A DNA stretch of 55,806 nucleotides from Kiritimatiellia bacterium (lineage in GTDB: Bacteria; Verrucomicrobiota; Kiritimatiellia; UBA8416; JABMPJ01). Positions 11,501 to 23,500 of this stretch are shown here, piece by piece. The notes beneath the pieces were generated by a model. It searched no databases and was not told where the DNA came from. It was given only the letters and a program-made list of their open reading frames with translations. Location of the stretch: positions 1-55,806 of the forward strand of contig JASLOA010000016.1 in the NCBI GenBank assembly GCA_030745755.1, read 5' to 3'. Position 1 is the first letter of the stretch. Each line of letters starts with the position of its first letter. The position numbers and the translations under genes were made by a program.

Positions 11501-14500
11501 CACAGGTCATACCATAGCGCAAAGCGCCCAATCAGGCTGCCACCCTCAACACCGAGGTAGTAGTTGAAGTCCTCGTCGGTCGCCGCGCTACCATTGCGGT
11601 GGGCCATGACCATACCATCGCTGGTCACACGCACCCAAGTCTCCAGGGTCCATTCATCCGTAAGCTGGTCAATCAGCCCGGCATTGCCCTCCGTCACTGC
11701 GTTCTCCTTGAGGAATCCGTCACCGGAGACCTGGAGGTAACCAGCCAACTCGCTCACGCTCCCGAAGAAGATCGTATGTCTACCCAGGTCACCAATAATG
11801 GCGTCATCCTGTGCGATGCGCCAGATACGACAGAGCATCAGCCGTCCGGCAAAGCCGGAGCTACCCAGGACCACATTGCCCTCACCCAGTGCACACGCGC
11901 CAATCGTCTGTGTCTGATTGGCCGTGTCCCCGTCCACAAAGAGTGTCAGCTCGCCATCCTCATCGAAGCGCCCCGCCACGTGCGCCCATTCGCCGGTCGC
12001 AACAGGTGTACCGCTCATCACGATGACACGGCTACCGTGCTCGGACTGGTCGAACGCCACATACGGATAGAGGTTGCTCAACCCGATCTCGTAATTCATG
12101 CGACCATCCGACTTCACGCCACGACTGAGCAGCGGATAGGTGCCGCCGTCATCCACGGTCGGATTCACCCAGCACTCCACCGTCCAGACGGAGAGATCCA
12201 GTTCGCTGCGCGCCACGCCATCGATCTTGCCGGCAACAACCACCGTGTTGTCTGCCCCGGAACCACCGGCGAATTCAAGCGCACGAGAGATGTACGGACT
12301 CAACGAGTCGGTCGGCTGTGTGGCCGCATCCAGCTCATCGTTGTCGTCCGTGCCGTCGTCATCCGTGTCCTTCTTCGCCGGATTGGTCTGGTAGTCATCC
12401 TGCTCGCTGAGGTTCGAGAGCGTATCCCCGTCGGCATCCTCACTGCCATCGTTCTCGCCGTCGAAGTTGGTATCCGGCTCACGTGGGTCGGTGCCCGACC
12501 AGTACTCGTAGATCGCCGTCAGGCCATCCTCGTCGAGATCTGCATCGCGGCCGTTGTCGCCAGTGGCGTCGTATGGATCCATGCCCATCGCGATCTCCCA
12601 CCAGTCCGGCATGCCGTCGCCATCCGAATCGATGATGTTGTCGAACACTTCGCTGGCATCGAAGGTCGCGCCTTCAAGACGTGCCGCACGGTTCCAGCCC
12701 TTGTAATAGTCGCCTGCCACGCTGAAGTCTTCAGCATGTTCGCCGGCATCGTCGCAGGTGAAGTAGGCCACCACGTCCAGGGGCACTGCGTTCGTGTCGC
12801 CCGGGGGTTGTGGAGGCACCACATCTTCCGGAAGCGCGTTGAAGACGTTCAGGCGGCCACCGGTCGCCACTTTGCCGTCCAAACTTGGAATCAGATCCAC
12901 TCCGTTCAAGATGAGCTGCCGTACCTGGTCGTAGGTGAGCTGGCTGTTAGCGGCCAGGATCAGGGCGGCTGCGCCGGCGGTGTGCGGCGTGGCCATTGAG
13001 GTACCACTCATGTTGCCGTATCCGCCGCCGGAGAGCGTACTGTGAATATCAACGCCCGGAGCGCCGATATCGACCGATTCCAGGCCGAAGCAGCTGAAGC
13101 CGGCCAGGCCGTCGTTCCGATCGGTCGCCGCGACAGCGATGATATTGTCGAGGTCGAACGAGGCCGGGTACTGCGGAATCGTGTCATTGTCCGTTCCATC
13201 ATTGCCGGCCGCGGCCACGAAGAGATGTCCCGCGTTGCGGGCCGCTTCGATGGCATCATACTCAGCCTGTGAGGAACCGGTACCACCATAGCTGTTGTTG
13301 CTGACGTGGGCACCCATAAGCACAGCGTAGTCGATCGCAGCAATGATATCACCCGAACTGCCGCCGCCCTGGGCCGAGAAGGCTTTCAGCGCCATGATGC
13401 GGACGTTCCAGTTGACGCCGACCACACCTATTCCGTTGTTGCCTACGCCACCAATGGTGCCTGCGCAATGTGACCCATGGTCGTGATCATCGATCGGGTC
13501 GGCATCGCTATTGATGAAGTCATAGCCGTAGACATCATCCACGAAGCCGTTGCCGTCATCATCGACACCATTGCCGGCGGTCTCGCCAGCGTTGATCCAC
13601 ATGTTGGCTGCGAGGTCCGCATGGTTGTAGTTCACCCCCGTATCGATCACGGCAACGATGACCTGATCCGACCCCGTCACACGGTCCCACGCCTCAGGCG
13701 CATCGATATCGGCATCGTCGGTTCCACCGTTCTGACCGGTGTTGTGCATGCCCCAGAGCTGTGCAAGCAGCGGATCGTCCGGCGTGGCCCCGACGGTACG
13801 CGTGTAGTTCGGTTCCGCATAGAGCACGTTGGGATTGGCCTGGACCTCGGCGAGCTTATTCTTGAGCGCCGTACCGTCTGTAAACCTGAGTCGGCTGACA
13901 GGAACGATCTTGCCCTTGTGCAGAGTCTCAAGACCAAGCGATGCAATGGTATTGCTCTGTATCGTCGAACTGACGCCCGACTTGAAGCGGACCAGCATTT
14001 CGCCGGGCACATGGTCGTACGTCGTCGCTATGACCGGCGGCAGCGTCTGGATGGCCGCCGTGCCGCTCGTATCCACCGCATGCACCAAGCCATAGAACTG
14101 GCCGAAGCCGGCCGCATGCTGTTGGATGGTCTCATCGGACAAGGCGCCTCGCATGACGCGTACCTCGTCAATATGGCCGTTGAAGCCATCCTGGACCGCA
14201 CCTGCGAGCAAGCTGCCGCCACCGAGCGTAAACTCGGAACCCACCGCCGCATCTTCACCGGCGCCCAGCGCAGGTGCGGCAACGGCGTCGATACGATAGG
14301 ATGCCAGCACACCATCGACATACAGCTTGTATGTGAAGTTCGTGGGCTGATAGGTGGCTGCCAGATGCGTCCACTGTTCAGGCAGAATCATGCTGCCGGT
14401 CAGGAAGTCGTTCGTCGTGATCTCTTCCGGCTGCGCCGTGTCAATCCGCACCGTCTGCGGATTATTGGTGTAATCCGTTGTATACTGGGTATAGGCGTAC

Positions 14501-17500
14501 AGCGTGCCACCCCGGTTCTCGACACCCAGCTCGTAGTTGATGCCACGCATGCCGGGAAGATCCTCAGTAGCCCGACGCAGCACGATGCCGTCAGCGCCGG
14601 CGGCCGGACGCACCCAGGCCTCGATCGTCCATGCGGAGAGCGAGTGTTCGGGATCGGGATGTACGACGGCACGCGAGTCACCATCGAACGCCAGCGACCG
14701 CGGCCGTGGCGGATCCATGGAGCGACGCGGATTCGAGCGACGATCCGGCACCAATGTTGTGCTCGGGTCGTCTTCGACCGTGAGTTCCTCACGGTCGGTA
14801 AGACCGTCATCGTCTGTATCTGGGTCGCCCGGCAGCGTGAACTTGACGACCTCTTCCTGGTTGATCAGGCCATCGCCATCGGGGTCACGCAGACCGTCTT
14901 CGATCTCGTCATCGAAGGTCGACTGACGCAGGGGATGCATCGAGGCGCGATATTCGAAGAGTGTGCTGAGACCATCCGAATCGACATCAGATGCAGGCAT
15001 GCCATTCTCGACTGAACCGAAGATCGCCGATTCCCAGAAGTCGGGAAGCTCGTCGCCATCGTAGTCAGCAAACACGGCGTCGGGCATCGGCGTCGTATTG
15101 GTCGTCACCGTCGCCCCGCCTGCGAGTGTCGCTGCATTGGTCCACGACAGGTCCCAATTCTTGTTGGCGATCGCGAAGTCTTCGACCTGGCCGAAGGTCC
15201 ACACGTTAGTGCCACTGGTTCCGGAAGCGTGCGTTCCATCATCAAAGCGATAGTAGGCAACCAGGTTAGCTTCAGAGGCGTTCTGTACGTCATAGGCCCC
15301 ATCGCGGAGCTCGAGTGCGCTGCGCCCGACGTTCCAGATCCGGACTTCATCGATCCGGCCCACGAACCCATCGCCACCGACCACCGTGCTTACCGCACCG
15401 GTTGCGCTGAAGATACCGGGCACATCCGGCATACTCTCAACCGCACGCAGCTCACCGTTCACGTAGAGCTGCATATCACTGGAGGAACGGGTCCATACGC
15501 CCGCGAGGTGATACCAGTCACCGCGGCGTGCCATCGGCACGGCGTCCGCAGCGACGTAGGGATGCAGTGTGCCGTCGTAGACACCAACGGCGCGCACATA
15601 CGGCGTGCCATCGGCCTCGATTCCGAGATGGTAGTTAACCGAGTCGCCTACCGAGCGAGACAGAACATTACCGCCAACAAAGGCCGTGTCATCCATCCAG
15701 ACCCACGCTTCAATGGTCCAGGCATTCGCCAGGCGGAAGCGAGCCTCATCAGGCAGTACCAACGTCTGGGTGCCACTGGTGAGTTCCAGGGCCCGCGGCA
15801 CAGACGGAGACAGCGAGGCAATCGGGAGGGTGTAGACCGGGCCACTCACTTCGACGTTGTCCGAGAGTCCATCATCGTCCGTATCGGGCAGATCCGGACG
15901 TGTGGCATTCAACTGCTCATCAAAGTTGACCAGGCCATCACCATCCGGGTCCTCGTCCTTGTCGAGGGTCCCGTTGTCGTCGGAGTCCGGATCGTCCGGA
16001 TCAGTGCCCGCACGGTATTCCGTCCAGTTCACCAGACCGTCCAGGTCGCCATCCTCGGAGCCATCCGGGATTCCGTCGCCATCCGTATCACTGTCAAACG
16101 GGTTCAGTCCATTGGCGATCTCCCACCAGTCGGGCAGACCATCACCATCGGCATCGTCCTGGGCGCCGGCGCCCGGGTAGAGCTCGATCGTAGCGGAACC
16201 TGCCAGCGTTCCGGCATCACGCCACTCCAGCATCCAGTTGTGGGCCACTCCTTCAACCGGGGCCATTTCCTGAACCTGGCCACGACGGAAGTCGACTTCG
16301 CCGCTGACGCCATCAGCATGCGTGCTGTCGTCGAAGCTGTAGTGAAGCTGTGTGCCCCCTGCCCCATCCATAATCATCACGTCATCGATGTAGCCGTTGA
16401 ACCCGGAACCCACTGTGCCGTGCACGGGTCCCAGACCGGAGGTCTTGGGACGCGCCTCGGTTGGCAGCTGTGCTACCAGCTCACCCTCGATGGAGAGTGT
16501 CAGATCGCCCGTAAGCGTGTGGAAGCTCGCGGAGAGCATGATCCACTCCTCAACAGGAAGTGCACGCAGCTCCGGCGCACTGAGCATCACCGTACTGCCA
16601 TCAGCCGCCGTGAACTCTATATAGGGAATACGGTCCGTGCCGATACCAAGGCGGTAGTTGTACTCGCCGCTCTGCACTTCGCGAGCGATGATCGAACCGG
16701 CCGTCACGGGCGTCTCAAGGTAAACCTTGGCCGACACCGTCCAGTCAGACAGCGCCAGGCGCAGCGCGGGTGGCATTTCGACACAGTTGCTGGCGGCACC
16801 AGTGACATGCAGGGCACGCATGTAGGCAGGATCCAACGCATTCGTTGGCGCCGAACCATAACGCGTCTCCACGTCATCGCCGAAGCCGTCATCATCCGTA
16901 TCGACCAGCCACGGATCGGTGGCGTGGATCTGCTCGTCAATGTTGGAGAGACCATCCCCGTCGATATCCTCCTCCGGATCGATCAGACCATCGCCGTCCG
17001 AATCCTCATCGTCCGGGTTCGTGCGCGCATGGTATTCGAAGAGGTTGAGCAACCCGTCAGCATCCAGGTCCTCGCCCGGCACCAGTCCGCCCGCGTCGTC
17101 GGCGACAGCCGGTGCGCCGAAGAGAGCCTCGTACCAGTCGGCAATGCCGTCCGCATCGGCATCAAGGATGCCCATCACAGGCGCGTACTCCATGGAGGTC
17201 ACATAGTCGTTCTCACCATCCGGCACTGCACCGGCACCGACATCGTCAGTCGTATAGCGGTCGCCATCCGGTCCCGGCTTCGTGTTGAAGGCCGTATCGG
17301 GAATGGCGCCCTGCCCCAGGTCGTACGTGGTATTCAGCGGATAGCGGCCATCCTCGATATCGGTGCCGCCATCATCGAAGCGGTACATCGCCACGATCGT
17401 ATCCTTGGGGCTCTGAATCTCATGCATCTGCGCAGCGATCAGGCCGCCGTTGCGCGCCACCTTCCAGATCCGGAGTTCGTCGAGATGGATATCCGTAAAG

Positions 17501-20500
17501 GTCAGCGGGTCGGGCCCACCGGTCAGCTCGGTGTCCACGTAGAGTGTGCCGACGCTATCATCGCGACTTTCGAGCACAACCTGCGCTGCGGCCAGCAGGC
17601 CGTTGATATGCACACGGAGGGTGTGATCGGTGGAACTGTAGACGAATGCGAGATGCGTCCAGACGTCCTCATCGATCGCGCCGCCCATGGCTTGATAGCT
17701 AGTACCGGACGAGCTGCGCAGTTTCACGAACGGCATGTTGTTGGTCAGGCCGATGACAAACGGCTCGTTGCCGTACGGGTCGCGGTAGGCCGCAATGGCC
17801 CCGCTCTGGGCGTCGTCGCCCGGCTTGACCCAGCATTCCATAGTCCAGCCGTTCTCCGCCGTAACACCGACATCGGGTGCCGCGATGTCATCCGGCGGCA
17901 GTATGGGAGTACCGGGCGGATCCATCGTGCCTTCGGGCATCGTGATCGTGGTGACGTGCCACCATGCATCCGGATTGCCTATGCCGGTGTTCGGCATGGA
18001 CTGCGGGCCAAACTCGACATACGACTCGCCCGGGCGCCCTTCATTCACAAGGACCCGAACCGTCGACTCCGGGTTGCCGCTGTGACTGTAGTTGTTCATC
18101 CAGACTTCGTACTCGCCCTCGATAGAGTTGGGCTCTTCGAGCGTGATGTTCTCGGGGCCGGTTCCCGGGATGTCATCAATATCCAGGAAGGCGCCTGGGA
18201 TGGCTTCACCGGGCTGATCGGGCGGTCCAATCACCAGGTTTGCGCCAGGCGCGAAGCCCATGTTGCGGCCCAGCGGATCGATCAGCCATGTGTCCAGATC
18301 GCCCGGAGAACTCCAGGTCTGGGTTACGCGAATATCCGCGGGAGCAAAAGAGCCGTTGATCGTAATGGTGTCCGACCCCAGGTTGCCCTCGGTGTCAATA
18401 CCGTACACCGTGATGATATTCTCGCCGCTGTTGATGATGACCGTGTCGTTGAACGAACTGGCGGCGCCATAATCCGCCATGAACTGGTCATTGATGTAGA
18501 GCAGCACGCTCGCGATGGGTGCCCCCACCTGCGTGATCGTAGCCGCGACATCGGTGAAGCGCACGTCGATGTCAGCGCCGTCATCGGGGGCGGTAATCTC
18601 AACCGTCGGCCCGGGAACCACGACTTCCTCAATGCCGCGGAAGGCGAACCGCTCACTATGCGGGGCATCCAGACTGCGGCCGGCCGCTACGTAGCTGCGG
18701 CGCACATGCGGACTGATCGACTCTACCGGCGAGGACACCATGGCGGCAATACCGTAGTCATTGGTGCCTGCCGGCTCCCATCCCATCACTTCGTCGCCAT
18801 CGTCATAGCCGTCGTCGTCTGTATCCGGGTCGCCCGGATCGGACCCGAAGATGTCCTGCTCATCGCCATTCGAGAGACCATCGTTGTCGAAGTCCTCGAG
18901 TGCATCGGGAATATTGTTGCCATCGGTATCCGCATCCAAGGGGGTTGTGCCAAGGTAGTACTCATAACGGTTGATCAGGCCATCACCATCCGCGTCAACT
19001 GCGGCATCCCAAACTCCCGTCGTGCTGGGGTCGAACCCAGGCCAATAAATGGTCTGCCACCAGTCAGGAATCGCGTCCTCATTCAGATCGTCGATCGGCT
19101 CATAGATACTCTGTGAAAGCACCAGCTCCGCAGCGTTGGTCACAAAATCACTGCTATCCATCCCCATAACTGCGTAGTGCCAGTTATTGGGGTGCACCCA
19201 ATCCTCAGCACCGAACGCACGGTTGCCATAGTCGAGGCGATTGGTCAGATTCTGGCCGTCGTCAAAGCGGAGGTTGACCACCAGGGAACCATCATTAATC
19301 ACTGTTTCAAAAGAATCGATACGGAAAGTGACGTTGGTTGCAAAATTGGTGACACCATCACCCTCGGTAGTGGCAACTATATTGGTGACCAATTCGGCAG
19401 GATCGAACACCTTCCAGGGCGAGTTCACGATCTTCTCGTACCCATAGTCGATCTCGTCCTCAGAACGGGCCCGCGACCAGATCCTGACCTCATCCACGAT
19501 ACCATTCAGGCCATCGCCCCCGAGCCAGGTCTCTCCGCTCGTGGTCAATCCACCGATGTAGCCGGGGTGGCCCGGATCGTTCCCCTGGACCAGTTGCGTT
19601 CCGGCCAGAGCGCCGTTGACGAAAACCCTGAGTGAGTTGTCATCGCGGTCCAGGGCGCCTGCGATATGGGTCCAGTTGGAAGATGCAATCGACTCCAGAC
19701 CAACCACCGAGTAGGTCAAGCCCGCGACGGTGGAGATCGATGCGACGGGCAGGTTGTTGGTAATCCCCAGGTTGAATGTAACAGCGCCCTGCAGGGTCTC
19801 GCGCCAGACGACGGAACCGCTCTCGTTGGTGGAATCCAGGTAGACCCATGCCTCAACGGTCCAGTTTGTCAGGCGCAGCCGGTCAAAGTCTGAGATGGGT
19901 TCGCGCTCGTATTGCAGACCGATCGAGCTCTCCGGCAGCAAGTAGGAGTTGGTGGGCGAAAGACGCAGGGCTCTCTCGGTCAGCGGCGAACGCGAATAGG
20001 TTGGGCTGGTGAAGTGCCGTCCGTCAGCCTTCACAACATCCCAATCAAGCTCTTCGCCATCGGTGTAGCCGTCGTCATCCGAGTCGATATCGCGCGGACG
20101 TGTATGCCAGATCTCCACCTCGGCCAGGTTCGACAGGCCGTCGCCGTCAAGGTCGATGTCGGCGTCGCTCAGGTTCTGCGGGTTGCGGTCGCCGGACCAC
20201 GAAGAGACCCAGGTCGGGTTCGCGTGCGCCAGCCACTCACCGTAGTCGGAGAGTCCGTCGCCGTCGAAGTCCGTGAACTGACTCGCTTCAGCCAGCGGGC
20301 TGGCGTGGCGGCCAAACCAGTAATACTCCCACGCATCCGGGATGCCGTCGCCATCGGAATCGTTGCCTGAAGAGACCCAGTACCAGTCCGTGCCGTCGCC
20401 GCTATTGGTCCCGCCCAGCGGCGATGACCACTCGATATCGATCTCGCACGGCCCGTAGGGCTCGGACGGGATGCGGATGTCGAGAATGCGCAGGCCGCTG

Positions 20501-23500
20501 TCGTCCTTGTCATACCACTCGGCGCGCGGAATCGTCGATTGCGTGAACTGGCGTGTCGTGTTGGTGGTACCAAAGGCGTCGGCAGGCTCGGCCCCGTTCA
20601 CACCGTCTTCCAACTCATACTTGCCGTCCGCCTGAACAAAGAGCCAGGTGAAGCGGTTGTTCGAGCGCTGCTGTTGCGGCGCGCCGAACTTGCTGCCGGT
20701 ATAGTCCGAGTGACCGATGATGACACCGCGGCCAAACGGGCCGGCATAGGGTGACGGCAGTTCGCCAAGCGGATTATCCGTATTGCTCAGATTGCCGGCA
20801 TTGTAATTAATGGTGAAGTACTCGTAAGGATTCGTCTCGTCACGGAAGACGTAATACTGGTCCGAATAGCGCTCCACCGGGTAGAGCAGAAGGGTCTGCG
20901 GTCCGCTGTCGCGCGTCAGGATGGCGTTGGGCGTGAAGTTCAACTCCTGCGGTGTGACACCGCGTGTGCCGGGGAACGCTGCCCCGTATGGGTTGGTGTA
21001 GAACTTCAGATCGGGATAGCCATGCACCAGGCCGGCGTCCGAATAAAGATCGCCGGATGCCGCCAGGTTATCGACCTCTTCGGTCGAGACATCATAGTCA
21101 TACAGGTCGGGCCATCCCGGCGTGTCGTGGCCCTGCTCATGCGTTAGCAGCGCTGGTACCGGCATATTCGCGGCGACAGACTGGTTCTGATTGAATCCGG
21201 AGATATAGCCATCGCGGGTCATCGTGCCATAGAAGTTTCCGGAGTGGAGTACGCCGGCCTGGGAAAGCCCGAGCGGGTTCATCAGGCCGACCATGTAAAG
21301 CGGGATTCGCGTCGTGGCCCCGTAATTAAAGATGCCGTTCGCGTTGTAATCGTAGAAGACGCCATCGCCCAACGCGAGGGGGGCGCCTTCACCGCCCAGC
21401 CCTTCGATCCAGACAATGGGATCGAACGTACCGTTGAGTGAGCCATTCGTGCCAGGCAGATCGACCCACTGGATATTGGCTGAAATGTCGCCGAAGTTGG
21501 TCGTTCCGTTGACCAACGGGAACGACTCAAACACCACGAATTCACCACTGCGCTCATTCGAGGGGATACTGGTTTCAATCCAGGCCACGCTCATGGTGCG
21601 ATCGAAGCCCGGACTGGCAGCATTCGTGGTGTAGGCGACCTCGAAAGTCCCATTGCTGGCCACGCCTGCGTAACTCGGGTCCAAGGAGTTACCGGGTACG
21701 GAAATCGCGGTATCCCCGTCGTAGAGACCATTGGTGGAGGCGGGATCATCAATGAACACCGCCAGACCCGGCAGGTAACCGAGATCGGCATCGCCAAAGC
21801 TCACGTAGCGGATCTCGCCGTCGGTCACGGCGTTCCACAGCAGACCGGTCGTGGATCCTACCGACGGCGTGAATCCGGGACCGAGGTAGATCAGGTCAAA
21901 CCCGTTTGTGCTGCCATACTCTTCGGTTGCGCCGGCATAGCCATTGGTCACGGCCCAGATCATGCTGAAGTTCGTGGCTGATGGATAGGCGTAGATGCTG
22001 TTTGTGGTCCGCAAGTTCAGAAGTCCCGCGTCACCGTCACCCGGCTCCAACTGGCCAAACAGGTCGCTCAGCACCAGCTCACTGTCAAAGATGCCAGCGG
22101 TCGCGCCGTCGTCCAGCCACACCAGGTCCTGCCCGAGGTCATAAACGCCATTCGAATTGCCAATGTCGGCAAAGAGGGCCGTGGCCGGTCCGAAGCCGGA
22201 CAGCGTCTCGCTGCCTGCCATACCGTAGCGATCATGAATCACTACTTCGAGATCGTCATACACACCGTTGGTCGTGGTATCGACCCATATGGCATCCACG
22301 TGCGGCGTGAAGTCTCCGCTCTCGTCTGTATCGGCATACAGAACCAGGCCACCCAACTCGTTGGCGAGAGTATCAGTGGCGGCCTGCCCGGCCTCCCACG
22401 CGAACCAGCCCGGCGTCAGGATGCCCCACTCCTCGCCCGTTCCACCCGGGAAGGTGAAGTTGACGATGGCTCTGAAGTCCTCGATGGCGTCATAGGTATC
22501 GATGTAGTCCTCAGTGCAGCGCTCCCACCCGAAGAGCGCCATGGTATCCATGCCGCCGTCCTCTCCCGCGGGGTCGGCGAAGTAGTTCTGGCTTCCGTCT
22601 GGAATCGTTTCGCCCTGGTCGATCAGCCCGTTCAGGTTGACGTCACGGTGATCACGTGCATAGGGCACCGAATCTTCCCATGTGTTATAGACCGCGTAGT
22701 TGAAGTCATAACCGAACCACTTGCGGTGTCCGCCAAGCGGACGCGCCACACCGGTGTCCGGGTCTATGCCGGTCGTCAGCGATTCGCCATCGGTACGGTG
22801 GGTTGAGAACTCGAGACTGAGCTGATTCGCACCGTCATGTCCGAAGTTCGCGTGCGTATTGTAGGCATACGGTCCGGCCAGCGGCACCTCGCCGTCACCG
22901 CCATCTACATCGCGCGTGCCGGGCAAGCTATCACCGCGGTCGTGCCCGTAGATGTTGCCCCCCGGCCACGGACTGGTCGGCTCGCCGAGGCGCAGGTCGC
23001 CGCCATCCCAACAGGCCAACGGGTTCGAATCCCATAGGGGTTCACGCATCGACAGCGCCGAAAGCGAGCCGAGTTCCGGGTTGTGATACAATGAGGAGGC
23101 CAGGTCGTCGAATTCGCGTGGCGAATCGTAGGTCCATGTCGTGCCCTCCGGCGGATGGGTCATGCTGTCATAGGTGGTAACGACTTCCGTTCCGAACTCG
23201 GTCTCATTCGTTACGGTCGTTACCGGCTGCACCTGGTTGTCGTCGGTCAATTCCGGCTTCCACTCGCTCACGAACGGGATCTGGCCTACCATCTCGGTGG
23301 CCACTGGCGTGCCATAGCGGTTCGCCCACCAGTCAGCAAGTGAGTCATCCGGACCGACCGTATAGTCTTCAAACATGTTGACTGAGACAAGGCCCGCAAT
23401 CCACGCTGTCTGAATATACTGATTGTTGTCCACTTCGGCCCAGTTCTCAGGACCGTCATACACGGTGTCACCACACCGCGCGATCAGCCCGGCAGCATCG

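Noticed and set aside
15229..19116. A 1295-codon open frame on the plus strand opposite the giant gene (also 13477-15015, 11599-12999)
   Set aside because: The products are rich in R, I, V, H and G without domain pattern, and they mirror the Asp/Gly-rich TSP3 and LamG codons of the other strand. These are antisense shadows of a GC-rich repeat gene.
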